DNA from: Ochrobactrum vermis | Lineage (GTDB): Bacteria; Pseudomonadota; Alphaproteobacteria; Rhizobiales; Rhizobiaceae | Direction of reading: 5' to 3' | Length of the DNA: 64,000 nucleotides | Assembly: GCF_002975205.1 (NCBI RefSeq) | Contig: NZ_PCOC01000001.1 | Location: 496,001-560,000 of the forward strand | Shown here: positions 25,260 to 34,121 of the stretch, piece after piece | How the letters are laid out: the number at the start of each line of letters is the position of its first letter | Numbering within the stretch: the stretch's first letter is position 1 | Made by a program: the position numbers and the translations under genes | The notes under the pieces: generated by a model | What the model was told of the DNA's origin: nothing | Seen by the model: the letters and a program-made list of their open reading frames with translations, nothing else | The model's database searches: none

Positions 25260-26180
25260 ATGAGTTTCTTTCCATGTCCTGATCCGGTTCTTGGTGACAA
25301 GACCTCGGTTGATAGCATCGAAACGCTAGTCATTCCGCGTACAAGCGACATTGGCGGGCTGGAAGTGCGGCGGGCCTTGCCGACAGTGCGTCGCCGTCTG
25401 GTGGGGCCGTTCATCTTCTTCGATCGCATGGGACCGGCTGTTCTGCGGGATGGTGATGCACTGGATGTGCGTCCGCATCCGCATATCGGTCTTTCCACGG
25501 TGACCTATCTGTTCGACGGGCATATCCGCCACAGAGACAGTCTTGGCACCGAAATGGTTATCCGTCCGGGTGACGTGAACCTGATGACCGCAGGCCGGGG
25601 CATTGTGCATTCCGAACGATCTCCGGAAGAGGAACGCAACGGGCCATTATCGATTTCCGGTATCCAGACCTGGCTCGCACTGCCCGATGCGCTGGAAGAA
25701 ATCAGCCCTGAGTTTTTTCACACCAATGCGCCGGACCTGCCGGTGATGGAGGATCGTGACTTTTCCGGTCGGCTGATCATGGGTTCCATGCTTGGGGTGA
25801 AATCTCCCGTGATTCAGCACGCCGATACGCTCTATGCGGATATTCGCATAGAGCCGAATGGGCGCTTTCCAATCGCGCCCGTGGCCGAAGAACGCGCTAT
25901 TTATACACTGCAGGGCAATGTCGGCATTGGCGGCGAAGTGTTTCCGCCGGATCGGTTGCTGGCTTTTCGTCCCGGTGACGATATTATCGTGCAGGCCGGG
26001 CCGGAAGGCGCACATATCATGCTTTTTGGCGGCGCGGCACTTGGTTCGAAGCGCTATGTATGGTGGAATTTTGTATCCTCTTCACGCGAGAGGATAGAGC
26101 AGGCCAAGGAGGAATGGCGCAGCGGGCGTTTCGATATCGTGCCCGGTGACGAGAAGGACTTCATACCTTTGCCCGAATGA
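25260..26180 (+). CDS. Pirin family protein
   Basis: A 306-residue bicupin. The N-terminal cupin holds the iron ligands RPHPHIGLSTVTYLFDG and the HSE motif in AGRGIVHSE. Pirins bind iron; some have quercetinase activity and others act as cofactors of regulators, so no single reaction is assigned. The C-terminal cupin carries YTLQGNVGIGGE and the PGDDIIV stretch. ATG 25260 is nine bases after GGAG; a TTG at 25251 is in frame but too close to it. Confidence 0.88.
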   Translation: MSFFPCPDPVLGDKTSVDSIETLVIPRTSDIGGLEVRRALPTVRRRLVGPFIFFDRMGPAVLRDGDALDVRPHPHIGLSTVTYLFDGHIRHRDSLGTEMVIRPGDVNLMTAGRGIVHSERSPEEERNGPLSISGIQTWLALPDALEEISPEFFHTNAPDLPVMEDRDFSGRLIMGSMLGVKSPVIQHADTLYADIRIEPNGRFPIAPVAEERAIYTLQGNVGIGGEVFPPDRLLAFRPGDDIIVQAGPEGAHIMLFGGAALGSKRYVWWNFVSSSRERIEQAKEEWRSGRFDIVPGDEKDFIPLPE

Positions 26181-26282
26181 AGATAACGGGCTGGGCCATA
26201 GGACACGATGTCCCGCCCTGCTTGATCCCGTCGCGTTGCTGCTATACCGACAACAAAGCCTAACCAGAAACAGGTTGTTTTA

Positions 26283-28199
26283 ATGTCCCGACCTATGACC
26301 CCATTGCTTGACAAGGCGCCGACCCCGGAAGCCCTGCGTGCATTGCCGGAATCCGACTTGCCGCAGCTCGCGCAGGAATTGCGTGCAGAGCTGATTGACG
26401 TGGTTTCGACCACCGGTGGGCATCTGGGAGCGGGACTGGGTGTGGTGGAGCTGACAGTGGCATTGCACCACGTCTTCGACACACCGCATGACCGCATCAT
26501 CTGGGACGTTGGCCATCAGGCCTATCCGCACAAGATTCTGACCGGACGTCGCGACCGTATCCGCACATTGCGCCAGACCGGCGGTCTTTCCGGTTTCACC
26601 AAGCGCAATGAAAGTGAATACGATCCCTTTGGCGCGGCGCATTCATCGACATCGATTTCCGCCGGCCTCGGCATGGCAGTCGCCTCCGACCTTTCGGGTG
26701 AGAAGCGCAATGTGATTGCAGTTATCGGCGATGGTTCGATGTCGGCAGGCATGGCCTATGAGGCGATGAACAATGCCGGGGCGCTCGATGCCCGCCTTGT
26801 TGTCATCCTGAACGATAACGACATGTCGATAGCGCCGCCGACCGGCGCCATGAGTGCCTATCTGGCACGTCTCGTCTCCGGCAAGACCTATCGCAGCGTC
26901 CGCGAAGCTGCGAAACAGGTCGCCAAGAAACTGCCGAAATTCCTGCAGGACAAGGCCCGCAAATCGGAAGAATATGCGCGCGCCTTCTTCACCGGCGGCA
27001 CCCTGTTCGAGGAGTTGGGCTTCTATTATGTCGGTCCCATCGACGGTCATAATCTGGACCATCTGCTGCCGATCCTGAAAAATGTGCGCGATACGCAGGA
27101 AGGCCCGGTGCTCATTCATGTGGTGACGCAGAAGGGCAAGGGCTATGCGCCTGCGGAAGCTGCTGCCGATAAGTATCACGGCGTCAACAAATTCGACGTC
27201 ATTACCGGCAAGCAGTCGAAGCCGCCTGCAAATGCGCCGAGCTACACCAAGATTTTCGGCACCAGCCTGATCGAGGAAGCCCGCCATGACGACAAGATCG
27301 TGGCGATCACCGCTGCCATGCCGTCGGGTACGGGACTTGACCTCTTTGGCGAAGTGTTTCCGCAACGTACATTCGATGTCGGTATTGCCGAACAACACGC
27401 GGTGACTTTCGCTGCCGGTCTTGCGAGCGAGGGCTTCAAGCCTTTCTGCGCCATTTATTCGACCTTTCTGCAGCGTGGTTACGATCAGGTCGTGCATGAC
27501 GTATCGATACAGAATCTGCCGGTGCGCTTTCCCATCGATCGCGCCGGACTCGTTGGAGCCGATGGCCCGACCCATGCAGGTTCGTTCGACACAGGCTTTC
27601 TCGCCGCTCTCCCCGGTTTCGTGGTGATGGCTGCTTCGGATGAGGCTGAGCTGCGCCATATGGTGCGCACCGCCGCTGAATATGATGAAGGCCCGATTTC
27701 TTTCCGCTATCCGCGTGGTGACGGTGTCGGTGTGGACCTGCCGGAACGCGGTCAATTGCTCGAAATCGGCAAGGGCCGCATCGTGCGCGAGGGAACGAAG
27801 GTCGCTCTGCTGTCCTTCGGGACGCGCTTGCAGGAATGCCTTGCTGCTGCCGATGAACTGGGAGCTGCCGGTCTTTCGGCCACAGTTGCCGATGCGCGCT
27901 TTGCCAAGCCGCTCGATCACGATCTGATCCGCCGTCTGGCACGCGAGCATGAGGTGCTGGTGATGGTGGAAGAGGGCGCTGTCGGCGGATTTGCTTCCCA
28001 TGTGCTGCAATTCCTCGCCACTGACGGCCTTCTCGATCGTGGTCTCAAGGTGCGGGCTTTGACGTTACCAGATACCTATCAGGATCACGGCAAGCCGGAT
28101 GCCATGTATGCCGAGGCCGGTCTCGACCGGACAGGTATTGTGCACGCGGTGTTTGCAGCTCTTGGCCGCGAGGCGGTTGCTGCGCCATTTAGCGCCTGA
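26283..28199 (+). CDS. dxs: 1-deoxy-D-xylulose-5-phosphate synthase
   Basis: This thiamine-diphosphate enzyme joins pyruvate and glyceraldehyde 3-phosphate at the entry to the MEP isoprenoid pathway. Key motifs: [16 protein letters not shown], the ThDP/metal motif [23 protein letters not shown], and the transketolase-like pyrimidine domain [12 protein letters not shown]. Length 638 aa is normal. Three bases separate it from tlyA, whose stop in turn overlaps rlmD, so dxs-tlyA-rlmD form one operon. It supplies isoprenyl units also used by ubiA in this window. Confidence 0.96.
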   Translation: MSRPMTPLLDKAPTPEALRALPESDLPQLAQELRAELIDVVSTTGGHLGAGLGVVELTVALHHVFDTPHDRIIWDVGHQAYPHKILTGRRDRIRTLRQTGGLSGFTKRNESEYDPFGAAHSSTSISAGLGMAVASDLSGEKRNVIAVIGDGSMSAGMAYEAMNNAGALDARLVVILNDNDMSIAPPTGAMSAYLARLVSGKTYRSVREAAKQVAKKLPKFLQDKARKSEEYARAFFTGGTLFEELGFYYVGPIDGHNLDHLLPILKNVRDTQEGPVLIHVVTQKGKGYAPAEAAADKYHGVNKFDVITGKQSKPPANAPSYTKIFGTSLIEEARHDDKIVAITAAMPSGTGLDLFGEVFPQRTFDVGIAEQHAVTFAAGLASEGFKPFCAIYSTFLQRGYDQVVHDVSIQNLPVRFPIDRAGLVGADGPTHAGSFDTGFLAALPGFVVMAASDEAELRHMVRTAAEYDEGPISFRYPRGDGVGVDLPERGQLLEIGKGRIVREGTKVALLSFGTRLQECLAAADELGAAGLSATVADARFAKPLDHDLIRRLAREHEVLVMVEEGAVGGFASHVLQFLATDGLLDRGLKVRALTLPDTYQDHGKPDAMYAEAGLDRTGIVHAVFAALGREAVAAPFSA

Positions 28200-28202
28200 C
28201 CG

Positions 28203-28964
28203 ATGGGTGGGGAAACGAGCGACAAGAACCTGCGGCTCGATCAGCTGCTGGTGGAGCTTGGGCTGTTTGCAACGCGTTCGCGGGCGCGCGATGCGATCCA
28301 GCGTGATACGGTCAAGGTTGACGGCAAGCCTGTCACCAAGCCGGGCCAGACGGTTCAGCGCACGGCGAAGATCGCCGTGGACGATCCGGCAAGCACCTAT
28401 GTTTCCCGTGCTGCCCTGAAGCTTATCGCGGCGCTCGACGATTTCGAACTCGATGTGAAAGGGCGCACGGCGCTCGACATCGGCGCTTCGACTGGCGGTT
28501 TTACGCAAGTTCTGCTGGAGCGTGGCGCGAACCACGTTCTTGCCATTGATGTCGGCCACGACCAGTTGCACGAAACCCTGCGCAACGATCCTCGCGTCAC
28601 GAATAAGGAAGGGATCAACGCCCGTGCGCTGGAACTTATCCATCTGGATGGACGCGAAATCGATTGCGTGGTTTCGGATGTGAGTTTCATTTCTCTGAAA
28701 CTCGCATTGCCTCCGGCATTGGCCTTTGCGCAAAAAGGTGCTATCTGCGCGCTTCTCGTAAAACCGCAATTTGAAGCGGGTCGCGAGGCTATCGGCAAGG
28801 GCGGCATTTTGCGCGATCCGAAAGATGGCGAACGCATAGCAGAAGAACTGAGATCATGGCTTGAGACGCAAGCTGGCTGGCGCGCGCTCGGCCTTTGCCC
28901 GTCGCCCATCGAAGGTGGCGATGGCAATCGTGAATATCTCCTGGCAGGAAAGAAAGATCGATGA
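28203..28964 (+). CDS. tlyA: TlyA family rRNA methyltransferase (hemolysin A homologue)
   Basis: A 253-residue protein with an N-terminal S4 RNA-binding domain (LRLDQLLVELGLFATRSRAR) and an FtsJ-like methyltransferase domain. The SAM site is TALDIGASTGGFTQVLLERGA. TlyA enzymes 2'-O-methylate cytidines in rRNA; the haemolysin name is historical. The K-D-K-E catalytic tetrad is partly visible (LLVKPQFE). It starts three bases after dxs and overlaps rlmD by four bases. Confidence 0.92.
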   Translation: MGGETSDKNLRLDQLLVELGLFATRSRARDAIQRDTVKVDGKPVTKPGQTVQRTAKIAVDDPASTYVSRAALKLIAALDDFELDVKGRTALDIGASTGGFTQVLLERGANHVLAIDVGHDQLHETLRNDPRVTNKEGINARALELIHLDGREIDCVVSDVSFISLKLALPPALAFAQKGAICALLVKPQFEAGREAIGKGGILRDPKDGERIAEELRSWLETQAGWRALGLCPSPIEGGDGNREYLLAGKKDR

Positions 28965-30202
28965 CAACGCAGGCAATGGGGCAAATAACAATCCGCTCGA
29001 TTGGTGCGGGTGGCGATGGCATCGCCAACCTTCCTGACGGCCAGATCTATGTGCCTTTTACGCTGCCGGGCGAAGTGGCCAATATTGCGCGCGACAAGAA
29101 CCGCGCGACGGTCATGGCGCTCCTCGAAACATCGCCCGAGCGTCAGGCCCCTGCCTGCCAGCATTTTGAGGATTGCGGCGGCTGCGCGCTGCAACATTGG
29201 CAGGATGAACCCTATCGTCTGTGGAAGCGCGAACTGGTTGTCTCTGCTCTGAAGGGCAGGGGGATCGACACGGAGGTGGCTCCGCTGGTGGCTTGCCAGC
29301 CGCGCACACGCCGTCGCGCTGTTTTTGCGGCACGCAAGACGGAGAAGGGCGTGTTGCTTGGCTTCAACCGTCACCTCAGCCATGAAATCATCGATATCGT
29401 CGAATGCGCGGTAACCGTTCCCGAGATCATCGCGCGACTTGATGATCTGCGTGAAGTAGGAGCTTTGGTTGCGCCTGGTTCCAAGCCGTTCAAGCTGGCT
29501 GTGACACTAACGGAATCCGGTCTCGATCTCGCGGCCAGCGGCTGCGGCAAGCTGAGCGATGATCAACGGCGCGCGCTGACCGCGCTTGTGATGAAAAAGG
29601 GTTTGGCGCGCCTTTCGCATGAAGGCGAAATCATTGTTGAGCCGAAAAAGCCGCTCATCCATTTCGGCAAGGTTCCGGTTCCGGTTCCGCCCGGCTGCTT
29701 CTTGCAGGCAACGGCCGATGCCGAAGAAGCAATGGTGCGGCTGGTGCTGGATCATGTCGGCAAGGCCAAGCGTGTCGCGGACCTGTTCTGCGGTGTCGGC
29801 ACATTTGCGCTGCGGATTGCGGAAAAGAGCGCGGTCCATGCCGTTGAAAACGACGCGCTGGCCCTTGCGGCTCTCGATCGTGGCGTGCGCCATGTGCAGG
29901 GCTTGAAGCCCGTTTCGGTCGAACGCCGCGACCTGTTCCGCCGACCACTGATGCCGAAGGAGCTGCTGCCTTATAACGCTGTGGTTTTCGATCCGCCGCG
30001 TGCAGGTGCAGAAGAGCAGGCGCTTGAACTGGCAAAATCCAAGGTGGAGAAGGTTGTCGCAGTTTCGTGCAATCCGGTGACCTTGGTCCGCGATCTGGCC
30101 ATTCTGGTGAAGGGCGGCTATCGCGTCACGCGCGTGACGCCGATTGACCAGTTCCTCTGGTCGCCACATGTCGAAGCCGTGGCGACGCTGGTGAAGAAGT
30201 AA
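28961..30202 (+). CDS. rlmD: 23S rRNA (uracil-C5)-methyltransferase, RumA/RlmD family
   Basis: A 413-residue class I methyltransferase that makes 5-methyluridine, in E. coli at U1939 of 23S rRNA. An N-terminal TRAM-like domain precedes a 4Fe-4S cluster set of cysteines (CQHFEDCGGC then a later Cys). The SAM site is VADLFCGVGTFAL, the DPPRAG motif follows, and the catalytic cysteine is in AVSCNPVTLVRDL. ATG overlaps the tlyA stop (ATGA). Close paralogues target other uridines, so the exact site is inferred. Confidence 0.92.
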   Translation: MTTQAMGQITIRSIGAGGDGIANLPDGQIYVPFTLPGEVANIARDKNRATVMALLETSPERQAPACQHFEDCGGCALQHWQDEPYRLWKRELVVSALKGRGIDTEVAPLVACQPRTRRRAVFAARKTEKGVLLGFNRHLSHEIIDIVECAVTVPEIIARLDDLREVGALVAPGSKPFKLAVTLTESGLDLAASGCGKLSDDQRRALTALVMKKGLARLSHEGEIIVEPKKPLIHFGKVPVPVPPGCFLQATADAEEAMVRLVLDHVGKAKRVADLFCGVGTFALRIAEKSAVHAVENDALALAALDRGVRHVQGLKPVSVERRDLFRRPLMPKELLPYNAVVFDPPRAGAEEQALELAKSKVEKVVAVSCNPVTLVRDLAILVKGGYRVTRVTPIDQFLWSPHVEAVATLVKK

Positions 30203-30205
30203 GCG

Positions 30206-30898
30206 TTAAGCCAACGCCCAATCCACCGCCGCTTCTGCATGCAGCCGCGTCGTGTCGAATACCGGCACTGGGCTGTCCTGCTGACCAATGAGCAGCATGA
30301 TTTCGGTGCAGCCGAGAATGATGGCTTCGGCCCCACGCTCAACCAGACGATTGATGACAGCGCGGTATTTTTCGCGTGACGCATCGCGCACTTCGCCTAC
30401 CACCAACTCGCGATAGATGATTTCATGAACAGTTTTGCGGTCGGCATCATCGGGCGTCAAAATCTCAAGCCCGTGTTCGGTGGCGAGGCGGCCTTTGTAG
30501 AAATCCTGCTCCATCGTGAAGGCGGTGCCGAGAAGCCCGATTTTTGACAAACCTGCGGCCCTGATCTTTTCCGCTGTCGGGTCCGCAATGTGCACAAGCG
30601 GGACCGAAGTGGCGCGTTCAATATCCGCGGCCATTTTATGCATGGTGTTGGTGCAGATCAGGATGAAGTCCGCGCCACCTCTTTCAAGGTTTTGTGCGGC
30701 CTCGACCATCAGCTTGGTCAGCTCGTCCCATTTGCCTTCATGCTGAAGCTGCTCGATTTCACCAAAATCCATCGACCACATCAGGCTCTTGGCCGAATGC
30801 GTGCCGCCGAGCCGTGTGCGGATTTCCTGATTGATGATGCGATAATATTCCTGCGAGCTTTCCCAGCTCATCCCGCCTATCAGCCCGATTGTCTTCAT
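30206..30898 (-). CDS. Aspartate/glutamate racemase family protein
   Basis: A 230-residue protein of the Asp/Glu racemase (YgeA-like) family. N-terminal MKTIGLIGGMSWESSQEYYR is characteristic. The two catalytic cysteines lie in ILICTNTMHK and ILGCTEIMLL. It may racemise aspartate, glutamate or another acidic amino acid; the substrate is not determined. ATG 30898 is six bases after GGGAGG; the frame extends 16 codons further upstream without conservation. It converges on rlmD with only three bases between the stops. Confidence 0.9.
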   Translation of the reverse strand: MKTIGLIGGMSWESSQEYYRIINQEIRTRLGGTHSAKSLMWSMDFGEIEQLQHEGKWDELTKLMVEAAQNLERGGADFILICTNTMHKMAADIERATSVPLVHIADPTAEKIRAAGLSKIGLLGTAFTMEQDFYKGRLATEHGLEILTPDDADRKTVHEIIYRELVVGEVRDASREKYRAVINRLVERGAEAIILGCTEIMLLIGQQDSPVPVFDTTRLHAEAAVDWALA

Positions 30899-30920
30899 CA
30901 ATCCCTCCCGGATATAATTA

Positions 30921-30940
30921 AGGGCGGATTGCTCCGCCCT
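30921..30940. repeat. Short hairpin upstream of the racemase gene
   Basis: AGGGCGGA/TCCGCCCT with a TTGC loop, directly next to the tandem 17-bp repeat. It lies between two minus-strand genes and may end the LOG-family transcript, but the following T-content is weak. Confidence 0.45.
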
Positions 30941-30974
30941 TGTCATTCGGTCATATATGTCATTCGGTCATGTA
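30941..30974. repeat. Tandem 17-bp direct repeat
   Basis: TGTCATTCGGTCATATA (30941-30957) is followed at once by TGTCATTCGGTCATGTA (30958-30974), 16 of 17 identical. It lies just past the stop of the LOG-family gene, upstream of the racemase. Confidence 0.7.
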
Positions 30975-30991
30975 TTTGGCGAAAGCCGTAA

Positions 30992-31594
30992 TCACATCTT
31001 TTCGATGATCTTCTGGTCGCCTTCATGTGCCTTGCCATTGGCGGCGATGATGGCGGGAACGATGTCTTCAGCCTTGTCGATCACCAATGGCTTCATCTGA
31101 TGGGCGGTGTGGATAAAACCTTCCGCCGTCATGTGCTCGAGAAGCGCGAGCATCGGCTGCCAGAAATTGTTGATATTTGCGAATACCATCGGCTTGCGAT
31201 GCTTGCCGAGCTGCGCCCAGGTCATCATTTCCACGATTTCCTCAACCGTGCCGATCCCGCCGGGAAGCGTAACGAATGCATCCGATTTCTGGAACATGAG
31301 GTGCTTGCGCTCATGCATATCGCCGACGACGATGAGTTCGGTCAGTTGCTCGGCCTTTTCAAGGCTTGCTTCCTTGTCGAGCAGGAAGGTCGGGATGATG
31401 CCGGTGACTTCGCCGCCGGCTTCCATCACGCCTTGCGCAACCGCGCCCATGATGCCGCGTGTGCCACCGCCATAGACAAGGCGCAGACCGTGTTCGGCAA
31501 TGGACCGGCCAAGCGTAACGCCTGCCTCACGATAGATGGGATTCAGGCCCGTGGACGAGCCGCAATAAACGCAGATGGATCGAATCTCAGACAT
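30992..31594 (-). CDS. LOG-family protein (TIGR00730; cytokinin riboside 5'-monophosphate phosphoribohydrolase-like)
   Basis: A 201-residue Rossmann-fold protein. MSEIRSICVYCGSSTG begins the family pattern, VYGGGTRGIMG follows, and the signature PGGIGTVEEIVEMMTWAQLG (PGGxGTxxE) binds the nucleotide. Members remove ribose 5-phosphate from nucleotides, either cytokinin precursors or AMP-like substrates, and many are annotated as putative lysine decarboxylases in error. The start at 31594 gives the conserved N-terminus. It is separated from the racemase gene by 93 bases. Confidence 0.88.
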   Translation of the reverse strand: MSEIRSICVYCGSSTGLNPIYREAGVTLGRSIAEHGLRLVYGGGTRGIMGAVAQGVMEAGGEVTGIIPTFLLDKEASLEKAEQLTELIVVGDMHERKHLMFQKSDAFVTLPGGIGTVEEIVEMMTWAQLGKHRKPMVFANINNFWQPMLALLEHMTAEGFIHTAHQMKPLVIDKAEDIVPAIIAANGKAHEGDQKIIEKM

Positions 31595-31759
31595 GATTTT
31601 CTTGTGCGCTTTTGACCTTTCAGCGTCAAGCGTCCGCGCTTTCATTTTGCGGTGAAGATCGTGGTCAACGAGACCGTGCAGGCAGCGCTCGGGTTGGAAA
31701 TTCCCGACGATTGTTATATCTCAATCGGTATGTACTCCAGATTGAGAAGTGGATTGGAT

Positions 31760-32107
31760 ATGAAGAACTGGGTTGTGTTGCTCGGGCTCACCTTTGCCGC
31801 ATCATCCGCATCGGCTGGCGAAATAAATATCAAACTGCTGGACGATACTGAAGTAACGACCAATGCCGTTCTGTATCAGTGCGGTGAAAAAAACGTTTCT
31901 GTAACCTACTACAATGCCGGGGATATTTCGCTTGCCGAGCTGGAGCTCGAAGACGAAACCGTCGTTGCATCCAACGTCATTTCAGGGTCTGGCGCCAAAT
32001 ATGCCGGCGGCGTCTATATCTGGTGGACCAAGGGCGATACGGCCGATCTTTATAACCTTATGGACGATCCGGACCAATCAAAGCCGACAAACTGTGTAGA
32101 ACAGTAA
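31760..32107 (+). CDS. MliC family lysozyme inhibitor
   Basis: A 115-residue exported protein with a signal peptide (MKNWVVLLGLTFAASSASA). The mature part follows the MliC pattern for membrane-bound or periplasmic inhibitors of c-type lysozyme: YQCGEKNVSVTYYN, then ISGSGAKYAGGVYIWWTKGD, with a last Cys near the C-terminus for a disulfide. There is no lipobox, so it should be periplasmic (PliC-like) rather than membrane-bound. The ATG at 31760 fits the signal peptide; the open frame from 31652 does not. It would protect peptidoglycan from host lysozyme. Confidence 0.78.
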   Translation: MKNWVVLLGLTFAASSASAGEINIKLLDDTEVTTNAVLYQCGEKNVSVTYYNAGDISLAELELEDETVVASNVISGSGAKYAGGVYIWWTKGDTADLYNLMDDPDQSKPTNCVEQ

Positions 32108-32221
32108 CCTTGCTAATAAAAAGCCTCGTACCTTTTGCTGTTTCGGTGCAGATTTCTTGTGGGGGGAAGCCAAAAGCTATAAACCCGCTATTATAGTCTC
32201 TGGCGTGGATTTCGAAACGAA

Positions 32222-33493
32222 ATGCAAAAGAACAGTTTAGGATTGCTCGGTATCGGGCTCGTCGCAATCGTTGCCGGGCTCGGCCTATATTGGAATGCAA
32301 CACGATCCCGCGTTGAGGCACCGCAATCCGATGTCGCCGCGCCAGCGTCGAACAATGCACAAACGCCATCTGAAACCACAGCGCCGGAGGCGACCAAGCC
32401 TGCGGGCGAAACTGCGGCGAGCGATGCGAAGCCACAGGATACTCAATCCGTAGAGCCGGCCAAGCAGACTGACGCTGCTCCCGCAGAGCAGGCCAGCAAG
32501 ACACCGGTTTTCGATCTTCTTCGCGTTGAGCCGGACGGTTCGGTCGTGATTGCGGGCAAGGCGCTTCCCAATGCCGATATCGAAGTCGTGGCGGGCGCAA
32601 CCGTTGTCGGCAAGGCCAAGGCGGGAGCCAATGGCGATTTCGCCATTGTTCTGGACGAGCCGTTGAAGGCGGGTGATCATCAGCTCGTCTTGCGTTCGAC
32701 CGGCGCGGACAACAATGTTGCCACTTCCGCACAGACCGCCATCGTGTCGGTGCCTGAGACCAAGTCCGGGCAGGTTCTGGCGCTGGTCGAGGAGCCAGGG
32801 CAGGCGAGCCGCCTGATCACCAAGCCGGAAACGGAACCGAAGCCGCAGGAAAATACGGAGGCTACCTCCGAAGCTGAGGCGAAGGCCGACAAGCCGGATG
32901 CCAAGCCTGCACAGGATTTGCCGATTGCAATCGAAGCGGTGGAGATTGAAGGCCAGTCCGTCTTCGTGGCGGGTAAAGCCAAAGGCGGCAATCGCGTGAT
33001 CGTTCACGCCAACGATACATTGCTCGGTGCAAGCCTCATTTCGCCAGATGGCCGTTTCCTTGTGCAGAGCAAGCAGCCGCTGAGCGTCGGTGATTATATC
33101 ATTCGTGCCGATCTGCTCGACAATGCCAATCAGGTTTTGGCGACAGCCCGCGTCCCGTTCCGTCGCGAAGCTGGCGAGAATATTTCAGCCATTGCCCCCG
33201 ACACGGACGGTCAGACGGCAGCTCCGTCGGAAGCAAATGGGGGTGAAGCCGCTTCATCTGCAGCCCCGCTGCAGAAAGTGGAAGGTTCTGTCATCATTCG
33301 GCGCGGGGACAATCTCTGGACGATATCCAAGCGCACCTATGGCAAAGGCACGCGATACACGACGATCTATCTCGCCAATCGCGAACAGATCCGTAATCCC
33401 GATCTGATCTGGCCGGGCCAAGTCTTCAATATGCCGAAGGAACCTATGGGTGAAGACGAGGTGAAGCGCCAGTTGGAAGATCGCAACAACTGA
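32222..33493 (+). CDS. LysM and Ig-like repeat periplasmic protein
   Basis: A 423-residue protein with one N-terminal hydrophobic helix (LGLLGIGLVAIVAGLGLYW), then an Ala/Pro/Thr-rich linker of about 70 residues. Two copies of an Ig-like domain follow, around residues 97-180 and 240-320 (FDLLRVEPDGSVVIAGKA versus IEAVEIEGQSVFVAGKA). A C-terminal LysM peptidoglycan-binding domain (IIRRGDNLWTISKRTYG) ends the protein. It should be anchored in the inner membrane and reach the cell wall. The lack of a catalytic domain suggests a structural or scaffolding role. Confidence 0.85.
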   Translation: MQKNSLGLLGIGLVAIVAGLGLYWNATRSRVEAPQSDVAAPASNNAQTPSETTAPEATKPAGETAASDAKPQDTQSVEPAKQTDAAPAEQASKTPVFDLLRVEPDGSVVIAGKALPNADIEVVAGATVVGKAKAGANGDFAIVLDEPLKAGDHQLVLRSTGADNNVATSAQTAIVSVPETKSGQVLALVEEPGQASRLITKPETEPKPQENTEATSEAEAKADKPDAKPAQDLPIAIEAVEIEGQSVFVAGKAKGGNRVIVHANDTLLGASLISPDGRFLVQSKQPLSVGDYIIRADLLDNANQVLATARVPFRREAGENISAIAPDTDGQTAAPSEANGGEAASSAAPLQKVEGSVIIRRGDNLWTISKRTYGKGTRYTTIYLANREQIRNPDLIWPGQVFNMPKEPMGEDEVKRQLEDRNN

Positions 33494-33631
33494 CGGAACT
33501 TTTTTAAAACTGAACCCCGCGCTCCCGTCATGGTGGCGCGTTTCAGCAATAAGTGTCAGTCACGATAGTTGTTTCTGTTCTGGCGGTCGTTTCCGAAATA
33601 AACACCTCCAAATCTTGAACTTCAGAGCATA

Positions 33632-33654
33632 ATCGTATATCGTCGATTTACGAT
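33632..33654. promoter_or_regulatory. Palindromic operator overlapping the arsR-type start codon
   Basis: ATCGTATATCG-T-CGATTTACGAT matches its own reverse complement at 20 of 23 positions and overlaps the ATG at 33653. Dyads of this kind are typical autoregulatory sites of ArsR/SmtB repressors. TTGAAC at 33615 is a possible -35 box. Confidence 0.6.
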
Positions 33655-33997
33655 GAAGATAGTTCAGGACAAAACGTCGACCGAAACTGCGCCAGATCTC
33701 GCGCAGCTCGGCATTGACGACGAGGCGGCAGCGCGCATTTGCGCCGCGCTTGGTCATCCTGTCCGCATCCGTATCATTCGCCAGTTGATGATGGAGGAGG
33801 CCTGTTGCTGCAAGGATATTGTCGGCAAGCTCGACCTTGCTCAATCGACGGTTTCTCAACACCTCAAAGTCCTCGTGCAGGCTGGTCTTATCGATTATCG
33901 GCCTGATCGCCAGTCCTCGCGTTACAGCGTCAACTGGCCACAACTCAATGCTGTTCGCACGCATTTTGCTTCCTTCAAAAGCAGATGTTGCGGCTAG
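33653..33997 (+). CDS. ArsR/SmtB family metal-responsive repressor
   Basis: A 114-residue winged-helix repressor. The HTH is KDIVGKLDLAQSTVSQHLKVLVQAGLIDYRPD, quoted here in pieces: LAQSTVSQHLKVL is the recognition helix. A Cys-triplet in the preceding helix (EEACCCKDI) takes the place of the ELCVCDL metal site of arsenic/zinc sensors, and a C-terminal RCCG adds further thiols. It therefore probably senses a thiophilic metal or As(III). No ribosome site precedes ATG 33653, so the message may be leaderless. The stop TAG lies on the first bases of repeat copy E. The next gene is an Atm1-type exporter. Confidence 0.85.
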   Translation: MKIVQDKTSTETAPDLAQLGIDDEAAARICAALGHPVRIRIIRQLMMEEACCCKDIVGKLDLAQSTVSQHLKVLVQAGLIDYRPDRQSSRYSVNWPQLNAVRTHFASFKSRCCG

Positions 33998-34041
33998 AGC
34001 ATCTCCAGAAAAAGTCCGAAATGGCTTTCGGAAAAGATGTA
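33996..34041 (+). repeat. Palindromic intergenic repeat, copy E
   Basis: AGAGCATCTCC...AAAAGATG with inner arms CCGAAA/TTTCGG (34016-34031). It follows the layout of copies A-D and the downstream bases resemble the middle of copy B (AAACAGATAAAGCG). Its first two bases complete the arsR stop codon. Confidence 0.7.
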
Positions 34042-34121
34042 TCAATACAAACAGATAAAGCGGTAACGGAGTTTCATCTCGTACGAAATCGCTTGAGCCC
34101 ACCGACTTGAAAGAACGCACC

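Noticed and set aside
26643..28010. A 455-codon minus-strand frame opposite dxs
   Set aside because: It lacks domains and ribosome site and mirrors a conserved enzyme.
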